From Bacillus sp. EB106-08-02-XG196 (GTDB lineage Bacteria; Bacillota; Bacilli; Bacillales; Cytobacillaceae), in assembly GCF_013396335.1 (NCBI RefSeq), contig NZ_JABWSY010000003.1, positions 62,001 through 126,000 of the forward strand: DNA of 64,000 bases. The letters run 5' to 3'. The notes under the pieces are model-generated. The model did not search any database, had not been told where the DNA came from, and saw nothing but the letters and a program-made list of their open reading frames with translations. Shown here in pieces: positions 24,696 through 33,864 of this stretch (position 1 is its first letter; each line of letters starts with the position of its first letter). The translations under genes were made by a program, and so were the position numbers.

Positions 24696-25442
24696 ATGGG
24701 AAAATTTGATGGCAAGGTAGTGTTAATTACTGGTGGTGCAAGAGGTATGGGGGCAGCTCACGCTCGAGCATTTGTTCAAGAAGGAGCAAGAGTTGCTATT
24801 TCTGATATTTTAGTAGAAGAAGGGGAAAAATTAGCTGCCGAACTTGGTGAACAAGTGAAGTTTTATCATCATGATGTAACCAATCAGGCACAATGGGAAG
24901 CGGTCGTAGATGATATTGAGAATACATTTGGCCCAATTCATGTATTGGTTAACAATGCAGGTATTGTTTTAATGAAATCAATATTAGATATGTCGGAGGA
25001 AGAATATCGTAAAGTCATTGATATAAATCAGGTTTCCGTATTTCTAGGAATGAAAAGTGTGTTACCTTCAATGCTTAAAACAAAAGACGGATCCATTATC
25101 AATATTTCTTCTTTAGCTGGTTTCCGAGGCTCTAGTCGCGGTTCCGTCGCTTATTCAGCTTCTAAGTTTGCGCTTCGCGGAATGACAAAAGCCGTAGCTC
25201 TAGAAATGGCTGGCGAAGGTATTAGAGTAAATACGGTTCATCCTGGTCTAATTTTAACTCCTATGACTGTGCAGAAAGGTGCAGAAGAGATTATCGAACA
25301 TCTTTCCAAAGAAATTCCAATGAAACGGGCAGCACAACCGGAAGAAGTAACAAAGCTTGTTATGTTCTTAGCTTCTTCAGATTCCAGCTACTCAACGGGG
25401 TCAGAATATATTTTGGATGGAGGACAATTAGCGGAACTGTAA
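24696..25442 (+). CDS. SDR family NAD(P)-dependent oxidoreductase
   Basis: 248 aa, ATG at 24696 behind GGAGGGG. Classical SDR with TGGARGMG (about 12-19), AISDI, NNAG, the ISSLAG strand and Y-S-A-S-K, then the PMKRAAQPEEV loop. It is close to hydroxysteroid/3-oxoacyl reductase-like enzymes, which are poor guides to substrate. It heads an operon with a GH2 glycosidase and a ROK regulator, so a sugar or glycoside-derived alcohol is plausible. Confidence 0.9.
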   Translation: MGKFDGKVVLITGGARGMGAAHARAFVQEGARVAISDILVEEGEKLAAELGEQVKFYHHDVTNQAQWEAVVDDIENTFGPIHVLVNNAGIVLMKSILDMSEEEYRKVIDINQVSVFLGMKSVLPSMLKTKDGSIINISSLAGFRGSSRGSVAYSASKFALRGMTKAVALEMAGEGIRVNTVHPGLILTPMTVQKGAEEIIEHLSKEIPMKRAAQPEEVTKLVMFLASSDSSYSTGSEYILDGGQLAEL

Positions 25443-25503
25443 ATATGTGACCTATTAATATACTAATAAATGATAAGCGATAAAGAATTTAGGAGGAGTT
25501 ACG

Positions 25504-27762
25504 ATGAGAAAAACAATACTTATTAATAAAAATTGGAAATTCGTAAAGGAAAATGTTGGAGCTGCGGAAGTGTTTACAGCACCAGGTGATAAAGTTAATA
25601 TTCCTCACACATGGAATGCTATTGATGGACAAGATGGAGGCAATGATTATTACAGGGGAACCTGCTGGTATGGGAAGACTTTTTCTAAACCAGAATTTAA
25701 TAATGGTGATCAGGTATACCTGGAATTTAGAGGTGCAAACTCTACAGCAGAAGTTTGGGTGAATAATCATAAATTATGTACACATGATGGAGGTTATTCT
25801 ACTTTTAGAATAAACATAACAGACGCTTTAAAAGAAGAAAATGAGCTGGTTGTTTCTGTTGATAATGGACCTAATGATAGGGTATACCCGCAGATGGCGG
25901 ATTTCACGTTTTATGGTGGGATATATCGGGATGTATACATGGTAATCGTGCCTAACAGCCATTTTGATATGGATTATTTTGGAGGGAATGGATTTCAAAT
26001 AACTTCCGAGATAAATGACAAAGCCGCAGATGTAGCCTTAAAATCAAATATTTCAGGGGAAGCTGAAGCTGTTCGCTATACTATCAAGGGTGTAGGAAGT
26101 ATAGAAGTACCTGTTATAGATGGAGTTGCTTCTGGTAGTATGATAGTTTCAGAAGTTCACTTATGGGATGGAGTAGAGGATCCATTTTTATATCAAGCAA
26201 AAGCAGAACTTATCAAAAATGGTCACGTAATTGATCAGGTTGATAGCCGTTTTGGCTGCAGAACTTTTTCCTTTGACAAGGATAAAGGATTTTTCTTAAA
26301 TGGCAGGTCATATCCTCTTAGGGGTGTATCTCGTCACCAAGATAGAATAGCTGTAGGAAACGCCATTACGAAAGAAATGATGCAAGAGGACATGGAACTG
26401 ATAAAGGAAATAGGTGCAAATACTATACGTCTCGCACATTATCAACATGACCAGTACTTTTATGACTTATGCGACGAATATGGAATGATCGTTTGGGCTG
26501 AAATACCTTACATTACTGAACACATGCCAAATGGCAGAGAGAATACAATTAGTCAAATGAAAGAATTAATCGTACAGAATTTTAATCATCCGTCTATTAT
26601 TTGTTGGGGATTATCGAATGAGATTTCCGTTACAGGTGTAACAGATGATTTAATGGAGAATCATAAAATATTAAATGATTTGGCACATAACATGGACCAT
26701 ACTAGACCAACCGCTATGGCTCATGCTTTTATGCTTGAGATTGATGAACCTTTGGTATTTTTACCTGATGTTATGTCCTACAATCTTTATTACGGATGGT
26801 ACTTAGGTAACGTGACGGATAATGACGTATTTTTTGATGACTTCCATAAAAAATATCCAGATAAAATTATTGGTTTAGCTGAGTACGGAGCAGATGCTAA
26901 TCCTAGATTACAATCTGCAATGCCTGAGAAAGGAGATTATACGGAACAATACCAGTGTGTATATCATGAGCATTTGATAAAAATGAGTGCAGAACGTCCT
27001 TATCTTTGGTCGACGCATGTATGGAATATGTTTGACTTTGCAGCAGACGGTCGTGATGAGGGCGGAAAGAACGGAATAAACCAAAAGGGACTCGTTACTT
27101 TTGATAGAAAATATAAGAAGGATGCGTTCTATCTCTATAAGGCAAATTGGAGTAAAGAACCCTTTGTACATTTATGTGGAAGAAATTATATAGAACGTCA
27201 TGAAGAAGAAACGGAAGTTAAGGTCTATTCAAATTATGACAATGTTGAACTTTATAATAACGGAGAACTTGTAGAAAAGCAAAGTGGTGAAAAAGTATTT
27301 ACATTCAAACTGAAACTACAGGGTAACCATAAAATTGTAGTAAAAGCAGGTAATTGTTCAGATGAGATCACCATATGTAAAGTGCCAGAACCAAATAAAG
27401 CTTATCAGTTAGAGGGGAGAGAAGTTATTAATTGGTTTGATGAGCCAGACATGAATTGTCCAGAAGGCTATTATTCTATTAAGGATGTCATGGCAGATAT
27501 ACGGAAATCCGCTGAAGCAGCCAAAATTTTAGATGATATGATACTTTATGTAAAGTCCAAGCGTGGAGACGTCGCAAAAAAAGTAAAACAATCGAAATCC
27601 ATGGCAAAAGCTATGAATGCCATGACTGTTGAAGCTCTGATAAAGCAAGCAGGTGGATCTATTCCAAAGTCAATGGTTGTTGAAGTCAACAAATCCTTAA
27701 ATCGAGTCAAGAAAGTAGACGATACGATTGTTGAGCTAAAAGAAGAAAACTATTCAATTTAA
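25504..27762 (+). CDS. Glycoside hydrolase family 2 enzyme
   Basis: 752 aa, ATG at 25504 behind AGGAGG. It has the sugar-binding jelly-roll start (INKNWKFVKE ... HTWNAIDGQDGGNDYYRG), an Ig-like domain and a TIM barrel. The general acid/base is Glu373 (WGLSNE) and the nucleophile Glu460 (GLAEYGADAN). N526-Q-K528-G lies where beta-glucuronidases carry their NxK carboxylate-binding motif, but short beta-galactosidases can carry a similar NDK, so galactoside versus glucuronide activity is open. No signal peptide is seen, so the substrate is imported first. About 80 C-terminal residues are helical and charged. Confidence 0.92.
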   Translation: MRKTILINKNWKFVKENVGAAEVFTAPGDKVNIPHTWNAIDGQDGGNDYYRGTCWYGKTFSKPEFNNGDQVYLEFRGANSTAEVWVNNHKLCTHDGGYSTFRINITDALKEENELVVSVDNGPNDRVYPQMADFTFYGGIYRDVYMVIVPNSHFDMDYFGGNGFQITSEINDKAADVALKSNISGEAEAVRYTIKGVGSIEVPVIDGVASGSMIVSEVHLWDGVEDPFLYQAKAELIKNGHVIDQVDSRFGCRTFSFDKDKGFFLNGRSYPLRGVSRHQDRIAVGNAITKEMMQEDMELIKEIGANTIRLAHYQHDQYFYDLCDEYGMIVWAEIPYITEHMPNGRENTISQMKELIVQNFNHPSIICWGLSNEISVTGVTDDLMENHKILNDLAHNMDHTRPTAMAHAFMLEIDEPLVFLPDVMSYNLYYGWYLGNVTDNDVFFDDFHKKYPDKIIGLAEYGADANPRLQSAMPEKGDYTEQYQCVYHEHLIKMSAERPYLWSTHVWNMFDFAADGRDEGGKNGINQKGLVTFDRKYKKDAFYLYKANWSKEPFVHLCGRNYIERHEEETEVKVYSNYDNVELYNNGELVEKQSGEKVFTFKLKLQGNHKIVVKAGNCSDEITICKVPEPNKAYQLEGREVINWFDEPDMNCPEGYYSIKDVMADIRKSAEAAKILDDMILYVKSKRGDVAKKVKQSKSMAKAMNAMTVEALIKQAGGSIPKSMVVEVNKSLNRVKKVDDTIVELKEENYSI

Positions 27763-27841
27763 TCTATTTCCTTTTCTTAACTGTTTAACTTTATTGACTA
27801 TGGTTTGAGTTAGATATCCATTAGAATAGAAGGTAATTTTC

Positions 27842-29002
27842 ATGGAAATTGCTGTTCCTGCTCATATGAAGAAAATCAACAAAAGTGTAATATTAGCTAA
27901 CATTATAAAACATGGAATGATTTCGAGGGTAGATTTAGCTGCTATAACCAAGTTAACGAAGGCCACTATATCAACGCAGGTATCACATTTAATTGAGGAA
28001 GGTTTACTCATTGAATCACGTAAGGAGTATTACAGTGTTGGGAGAAAGCCAATCATGCTTTCTCTCAATTCCCATGCTGGTTACGCAATTGGGATTGATT
28101 TGGACTATCGGGATATTACATTTACTGTATCAGATTTAATTGGAAAACCAGTTCATTCCGATATAGTAGAGTTAGGAAACTCGAACTATGATGAGGTTCT
28201 TCAAATCTTAATAAGCCAAATTAATAAATATAAGGAAACATATTCTCAAAGTCGTTTTGGAATTGTCGGTGTGGTTATTGGAATTCATGGAACGGTAAAG
28301 AATGATGAAACCATAGGTTTTGTTCCACAGCATCAATGGCTTAACATGGACCTAAAGGGAGACCTTAAGCAACATTTAGATTTGGCAGTATCTATTGAAA
28401 ATAATGCAAATTTATGTGCATTTGCAGAAAAAGTATTTAGTTGTCAGACTAGTGGGAATTTAATCAGTATTAATATGTACTCTGGAATAGGTTTAGGAGT
28501 CGTAGTGAATGGGGAATTGGTAAAAGGGTATCTTGGATACACAGGAGAAATTGGTCACATGATTATCAATCCTGATGGCAAACCTTGTAATTGTGGGAAT
28601 TCTGGTTGTTGGGAGCTTTATGCTTCTGAAGGCAGCTTCTTTAAACAATTAACGGAAAAACTTGATCAATCAAAATTGGACTATGGGGATGTCAAAAATT
28701 TTATTAAAGCTAAAGACCCAGTAGTCTTGCATGAAATCGATGAGTTTATTAAGTATATCGTAGTCGGTTTAAATAATATCATTAATTTGCTAAACCCTGA
28801 GACGGTGGTATTAAATAGCGAACTATTGAAACTTTTTCCTGAAGCAGAAAGTAAAATTAAATTGAAATTAACCTCCTCGATTAGTAGTTATAAAGAGATA
28901 TTATTATCAAAACTTGGAACAAATGCATGTGTCATGGGTGCCTGTGCACTAGCTATTAAGAAGTTTTTAGAAATCCCCGAGTTAAGCTTAGCTGTTGCCT
29001 AA
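27842..29002 (+). CDS. ROK family transcriptional regulator (XylR/NagC type)
   Basis: 386 aa, ATG at 27842 with GAAGGTAA upstream. An N-terminal winged helix (NIIKHGMISRVDLAAITKLTKATISTQVSHLIEEGLL) is followed by a ROK sugar-kinase-like domain. That domain has the zinc motif CNCGNSGCWE and EIGHMIINPDG. ROK repressors bind a sugar and leave DNA. It is co-transcribed with GH2 and followed by a terminator, so it probably senses the sugar released in this pathway. Confidence 0.92.
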   Translation: MEIAVPAHMKKINKSVILANIIKHGMISRVDLAAITKLTKATISTQVSHLIEEGLLIESRKEYYSVGRKPIMLSLNSHAGYAIGIDLDYRDITFTVSDLIGKPVHSDIVELGNSNYDEVLQILISQINKYKETYSQSRFGIVGVVIGIHGTVKNDETIGFVPQHQWLNMDLKGDLKQHLDLAVSIENNANLCAFAEKVFSCQTSGNLISINMYSGIGLGVVVNGELVKGYLGYTGEIGHMIINPDGKPCNCGNSGCWELYASEGSFFKQLTEKLDQSKLDYGDVKNFIKAKDPVVLHEIDEFIKYIVVGLNNIINLLNPETVVLNSELLKLFPEAESKIKLKLTSSISSYKEILLSKLGTNACVMGACALAIKKFLEIPELSLAVA

Positions 29003-29029
29003 AAGAAATGATTCACCTATACGTTGATT

Positions 29030-29071
29030 AATCGTACAAACGGAGCTAGCCCGATTGTACGATTTTTTTAT
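29030..29071 (+). terminator. Terminator after ROK gene, twin of the one at 11003
   Basis: AATCGTACAA (29030-29039) pairs perfectly with TTGTACGATT (29055-29064), followed by a run of T residues. The loop ends in GCCCGA like the 11003 hairpin. Confidence 0.8.
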
Positions 29072-29104
29072 GTTTTCTTTTCGCTGTACATTTTCACCTC
29101 TAAA

Positions 29105-29157
29105 TTACTAAAAAAATTACTAAGTTACCATACAAATATGACGAGGAAATTTAAAAT
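29105..29157 (+). promoter_or_regulatory. Tandem activator element 4 and promoter (YesMN operon)
   Basis: TTACTAAAA and TTACTAAGTTACCATA, conserved C at 29108 and 29120; TAAAAT begins at 29152, 32 bp after the second C. The start of the kinase gene is about 185 bp further, and a second promoter lies between. Confidence 0.68.
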
Positions 29158-29342
29158 ATTTATGAGATTTTATTAAAGTAAAGTCTGCAAAAATTAAATA
29201 AGCCTCTTATTTGCAAGTAAGTGTGCCATGATATAATGAAAATAAAATTTTAATAGATTTGTAACATGAATTATTAGATTATTCAAAATGTTACGTTTGA
29301 TATGAACCTGGAATACATGGATTAACTCTTTCGGAGGTACCA

Positions 29343-31025
29343 ATGGAAAATAAAAAATATCGACAATTATACAATTCCATTTCATTTAAAATTGTTTTTT
29401 ATATCATTATTGTTCTTACTCCTCTTATTTCAGTGCTTATATACTACAACTATCAAACTCATGAATCTCTGCTAAAGCAAGTAGAAGATACCCATAGAAA
29501 TATGCTGGATTCATATATGCTTCAGCTGGATTCACAGTTGAAAAACTCAATGACTTACTCACTAGATATGGCCCTATTCCATGTCGATCCAAAAATTTTA
29601 GTTGCTAACAGCGACGAAACCGATATTGCATTCGCCAAACACAGGATTTTTATGAACCAAACAAACAGATTGCTTTCAAACAACTTAATAGATGCATTTT
29701 TTGTATATGTGAAAAGTGGAGATTATTACATAATCGCTTCCCAAAATAGTGTATCGGAAAGTGAATTAACCTCATTAAAAAGGTATGTGATTACCCGTTT
29801 AAAATTGGGTAGTTCGACTGCCTCATACCCAAAATCAAATTGGATTACTAATAAGATAGATAAAAATAATGGTTTGATAAATATTTCTTACGGTAATGGA
29901 GATATTATTGCTGGATCGTATACAAATACAGATAAATTGGTAAGAAAATATAATAGGAAGAATTCAACGCAAACAAAATTACTATTTATTTCATCTGATT
30001 CCCTTACTAATATAAATGGAAACCAACAAAAGGATCATGTACTAATAACTAGCCAGTCTTCCGTTGCAAACATTTTATTGGGGGAAACCCTATCAAAGGC
30101 AGAAATAGAAAAAACATTACCCATAGTACAAAGATATATTTTACTAGTTTCTATATTTTTCGCTTTAATGCTGCCTGTATTAATCTTACTAATGAATATT
30201 ACGGTAGTTAACCCTTTACGGAAGTTGACCAAATCAATGGCTAGAGTCCGAAAAGGGGACCTTACACATAGAATGAAACTTCAAAAAAGTTCCAATGTGC
30301 TAGAGATGGTCAATGCTACCTTTAATGAGATGATGGATACAGTACAAAACCTAAAAATCAGTATATATGAGGAACAGATTAAAGTACAAAAATCGCAGCT
30401 TCGAAATTTGCAATCGCAGTTAAATCCCCACTTTTTGATTAACTCTTTAAATATGGTCAATAATCTGATTCAAACTGGAGACCTAAATACTGCCAAAAAG
30501 CTAATTCTAAATTCGGTAGACTACTTCAGATTTAGAACAAAAGTTGATAACGATTTTGTCCCTCTTAATGATGAAATTAAACATATTTCTGATTACCTTG
30601 AAATACAAAAAATACGTTATAAAGATAAGTTCACCTATTCTATAAATGTAAATCGACTCATAGAGGATATGTTGATTCCTCCTATGCTCATTCAGAACTT
30701 TGTAGAGAACTCCATTAAATATGCCATTGAAATGACCAGGGTGATTCATATTTCTATCACAGTAGAATATTTTGAGGTTGAGTATTATCCTTTTGCAAAA
30801 ATAATTATCACTGATACTGGTGTTGGATACCCAACTTATCTTTTTGAGCCTTTAAATTCCGGAATGAAAATAACAGATTCACTCGGCGACCATATTGGCA
30901 TTTTCAATTGTGTTCAACGCATCAATATTTTATATGATGGAAAGGGCAGTTGGAGGTTTTATAATGATGGTGGAGCCATATCCGAGCTAACTTTGCCTGC
31001 ATTGTTTGAAAATATGGATACTTAA
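29343..31025 (+). CDS. YesM-type sensor histidine kinase
   Basis: 560 aa, ATG at 29343 behind GGAGGT. A short cytoplasmic tail and membrane segment (about 16-34) are followed by a large outside sensor domain, a second membrane segment (about 262-282) and a HAMP linker (NPLRKLTKSMARVRKGDL). The His_kinase domain has QLNPHFLINSLN with the acceptor His, NFVENSIKYAIE (N box) and DTGVGYP. Such kinases sense extracellular sugars or a loaded binding protein. They work with the YesN-type regulator that follows. Confidence 0.92.
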   Translation: MENKKYRQLYNSISFKIVFYIIIVLTPLISVLIYYNYQTHESLLKQVEDTHRNMLDSYMLQLDSQLKNSMTYSLDMALFHVDPKILVANSDETDIAFAKHRIFMNQTNRLLSNNLIDAFFVYVKSGDYYIIASQNSVSESELTSLKRYVITRLKLGSSTASYPKSNWITNKIDKNNGLINISYGNGDIIAGSYTNTDKLVRKYNRKNSTQTKLLFISSDSLTNINGNQQKDHVLITSQSSVANILLGETLSKAEIEKTLPIVQRYILLVSIFFALMLPVLILLMNITVVNPLRKLTKSMARVRKGDLTHRMKLQKSSNVLEMVNATFNEMMDTVQNLKISIYEEQIKVQKSQLRNLQSQLNPHFLINSLNMVNNLIQTGDLNTAKKLILNSVDYFRFRTKVDNDFVPLNDEIKHISDYLEIQKIRYKDKFTYSINVNRLIEDMLIPPMLIQNFVENSIKYAIEMTRVIHISITVEYFEVEYYPFAKIIITDTGVGYPTYLFEPLNSGMKITDSLGDHIGIFNCVQRINILYDGKGSWRFYNDGGAISELTLPALFENMDT

Positions 31026-31083
31026 TAGCTTATAAAAACTGATATCAATCTATGAAAAAAAATAGAAGAAAGGGTGTTTCGGA

Positions 31084-32682
31084 ATGAATATTCTTTTAGT
31101 AGATGATGAAATCAGTGCCATTGAGGCAGTACAAAAAGGTATAAATTGGAGTTTGTTAGCCATTTCTTCCGTTTATACAGCTACAAGTATGAAACAGGCA
31201 ATGGAGGAATTAAACAAGCGTGATATCGATATTGTACTCAGTGATATTGAAATGCCAAGGGGGACGGGACTTGAGCTATTACGGTGGATCAAGGAAAACA
31301 AGCCTGGGGTGGAGTGTATTATTATGACATGTCATGCGGATTTTCGATATGCTCAGATGGCCATCCAATTGGGGAGTTTGAATTATCTTTTGAAACCGCT
31401 TAACTATGAAGAGGTAGTCCAAACTGTCACAAAGGCAATGGAGAAAGTACGATACGAGAAAACGTTACGAAAAAACAGTGGAGCATGGGTTGAAAATAAG
31501 AAAATAGTTCTGAAACAATTTTGGAAGGATTTCTTTGTTGGAGATATTTCTCCGGATAAGGGGAGTCTATTAAAATATATACAAGCTAAAGAAATTGATA
31601 TTGATATAGAAAAAACATTTATTCCCATATTAGTATGTATTAAAAAATATCCTGAGGATTTGGGAAGGAATGAAAAAAGATTATTGGAATTCTCCATAAA
31701 GAACATTTCGGAGGAGCTCTTTGAAATAGGGGGCACCAATATAGAAGTGTTGGAGTTCACAGAAAACTCTATTTTGATCATGTTCAACATCAATCAAACG
31801 ATAAATAGCAGAGAACTCACAGAGGAAATCAAAGCAGGATGCGAGGAATTGATCAGGGTCATAAAAATTTATTTTAAGATGACCATAAGCTGTTATATAG
31901 GTAATCAGGACAATATCATATCAATTCCTAATCAAATCGAAAAAATGCAGTTGATAGATTTTAACAATGTAGCATTCCATAAGGATATATATCTTTTACG
32001 TACTTTCAGACACTATCATATTGAATACAGTAACTCAAATTTTACTAAATGGAGTGAGTATATTCAGAAAAATGAATTTGAAACATTGTTAAATGAGATT
32101 AAAGCGATGCTAACTGCAGAGGAAAATTTGAAGAAAATAGATAGGAAATTCTTACAGAACTTTTATAAGGATTTTTACTTTGTTCTAATGTCATTCGCAG
32201 CCAAGCATAATGTTTTTTTAAGTGAATTGTTTGGTGATAGCACCTCGAATAAGATATTCCAAAATGCTTTCATATCTTTAGATGATTTATTGAAGTGGGT
32301 TGAGTACACAATCAATATTATAAAGGATTACGTAGATGATAATGAGAATATAGAAAACCCAGTAAATAAAACAAAAAAATATATTGAAAGTCATATATCT
32401 GAAGAAATATCAATGGATGACTTAGCCAAAAAAGTGCATTTAAATCCAGATTATCTCACAAGAATTTTTAAAAAAGAATCAGGTGTTTCTATTAGCAGAT
32501 ATATCATTAATCGTAGAATGGATATAGCAAAAAGGCTGTTAATAGAAAGTGACAAAAATATTGGTGAAATAGCTTTGGAAGTGGGTTACTACAATTATTC
32601 CAGCTTTAACAGGATTTTCACTAAAATCGTTGATATGTCGCCACAACAATTTAAAAAATTATATAAAAAGGAATTGGTATAG
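31084..32682 (+). CDS. YesN-type response regulator with AraC DNA-binding domain
   Basis: 532 aa, ATG at 31084 behind AAAGGGTG. The receiver domain (LLVDDEISAIEAV ... DIVLSDIEMPRGTGLELL) carries the phospho-Asp in SDIEMP. A long middle region follows, and the last about 100 residues are an AraC domain (DDLAKKVHLNPDYLTRIFKKE ... EVGYYNYSSFNRIF). It most likely activates the ABC importer operon starting at 32885, as in known YesMN systems. It is an alternative candidate for binding the tandem elements. Confidence 0.92.
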   Translation: MNILLVDDEISAIEAVQKGINWSLLAISSVYTATSMKQAMEELNKRDIDIVLSDIEMPRGTGLELLRWIKENKPGVECIIMTCHADFRYAQMAIQLGSLNYLLKPLNYEEVVQTVTKAMEKVRYEKTLRKNSGAWVENKKIVLKQFWKDFFVGDISPDKGSLLKYIQAKEIDIDIEKTFIPILVCIKKYPEDLGRNEKRLLEFSIKNISEELFEIGGTNIEVLEFTENSILIMFNINQTINSRELTEEIKAGCEELIRVIKIYFKMTISCYIGNQDNIISIPNQIEKMQLIDFNNVAFHKDIYLLRTFRHYHIEYSNSNFTKWSEYIQKNEFETLLNEIKAMLTAEENLKKIDRKFLQNFYKDFYFVLMSFAAKHNVFLSELFGDSTSNKIFQNAFISLDDLLKWVEYTINIIKDYVDDNENIENPVNKTKKYIESHISEEISMDDLAKKVHLNPDYLTRIFKKESGVSISRYIINRRMDIAKRLLIESDKNIGEIALEVGYYNYSSFNRIFTKIVDMSPQQFKKLYKKELV

Positions 32683-32712
32683 CAGATGAGTGTCATTTTC
32701 ATCTGTTTTTTC
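32683..32712 (+). terminator. Terminator after the YesN-type gene
   Basis: CAGATGA (32683-32689) pairs with TCATCTG (32699-32705), beginning directly at the stop codon and followed by TTTTTTC. The importer genes therefore need their own promoter. Confidence 0.65.
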
Positions 32713-32820
32713 TTTCGTTTAGCAGTAAAAAGATAAAATGACATACCATACCAAAATGAAAATAGGAAAGGTCGGAAATGTAAATCAAACAAGTCGGATA
32801 AAGTATAATGGTTTCTGATT

Positions 32821-32834
32821 TGTAAGCGCTATAA
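32821..32834 (+). promoter_or_regulatory. Putative CcpA cre site before the ABC importer
   Basis: TGTAAGCGCTATAA matches the TGWAARCGYTWNCW consensus at all but one position. It lies 50 bp before the importer start. Confidence 0.62.
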
Positions 32835-32884
32835 TTAGTGTAAGAATTCAGAAAATAACAAAAAAGAGACAGGGAGGTATATAT

Positions 32885-33850
32885 TTGTATACAGCAGAAA
32901 CAAAACAACAAATTAAAATAACCAAAATCGTAACAAAGAAGAAAAAAGTACAGTATAAGCAATTTATTCCGTTGTATTTAATGGCTGTTCCGGCATTGAT
33001 TTATTTATTCATAAATAACTATATGCCGTTATATGGTATGAAATTAGCCTTCACGGAACTGGATTACTCAAAAGGGGTATTCAATGGGGATTTCGTAGGT
33101 CTGGATAATTTTAAATTCCTATTCTCAACTAGTGATGCTTGGATCATGATTAGGAATACAGTCCTTTATAATTTACTGTTCATTGTTTCTGGAATCGGCT
33201 TCGGATTAACTGTAGCATTATTATTTAACGAAATTTTAAATAAAACAGCCAGAAAATTTTATCAATCTGCAACTTTAATTCCTTATGTCATTTCAATGGT
33301 AATTGTTAGTTATTTAGGTTTTGCATTTCTCAGTAATGAGACGGGATTTATTAACAACTCCATTTTAAAACCTTTAGGAATCGATGCGATATCTTGGTAT
33401 CAGGAGCCCAAATATTGGCCTATCATATTGCTGTTTATACATACCTGGCATGGGATTGGCTATTCTCTATTGATGTATACCGCTCGTATCGTGTCTATAC
33501 CACGTGAGTACTACGAAGCCGCAGAAATTGATGGTGCGACAAAATGGCAGCAAATAAAACACATTACTTTGCCTTCACTTAAGACTGTAATTTTATTGAT
33601 GACAATGTTAATGGTTGGCAGAATGTTTAATTCAGACTTTGGACTTTTCTATCAAATTCCAATGAATTCTGGTGCATTATATAATGTAACAACCACAATA
33701 GACACATATTCTTTTAGAGCATTGATGAAGCTTGGTGATATAACCATGGCATCAGCTACAGGTGCTTTCCAGTCATTAGTAGGATTTATACTCTTAATCT
33801 CAGCAAATGCCGTTGTTCGAAAATTCAGCAAGGATGATAAATTATTCTAA
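32885..33850 (+). CDS. LplB-type sugar ABC transporter permease
   Basis: 321 aa with a TTG start at 32885, seven nt after GGGAGGT; no ATG or GTG fits better. About six membrane helices and the inner-membrane EAA-type loop (EYYEAAEIDGATKWQQIKHITLP) that docks the ATPase. It is the first permease of a YtcP/LplB/LipO-type importer for oligosaccharides. No ATPase gene is nearby, as is usual where a shared MsmX-like ATPase is used. Confidence 0.92.
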   Translation: MYTAETKQQIKITKIVTKKKKVQYKQFIPLYLMAVPALIYLFINNYMPLYGMKLAFTELDYSKGVFNGDFVGLDNFKFLFSTSDAWIMIRNTVLYNLLFIVSGIGFGLTVALLFNEILNKTARKFYQSATLIPYVISMVIVSYLGFAFLSNETGFINNSILKPLGIDAISWYQEPKYWPIILLFIHTWHGIGYSLLMYTARIVSIPREYYEAAEIDGATKWQQIKHITLPSLKTVILLMTMLMVGRMFNSDFGLFYQIPMNSGALYNVTTTIDTYSFRALMKLGDITMASATGAFQSLVGFILLISANAVVRKFSKDDKLF

Positions 33851-33864
33851 GGAGGTGGGAGTAA

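Larger units (their letters stand above)
29003..29342. other. Intergenic control region before the YesMN genes
   Basis: About 340 bp with no gene. It holds the ROK terminator (29030-29071), tandem element 4 with a -10 (29105-29157), and a second possible start: an extended -10, TGATATAATG, at 29229-29238, about 105 bp before the kinase gene. Confidence 0.6.
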
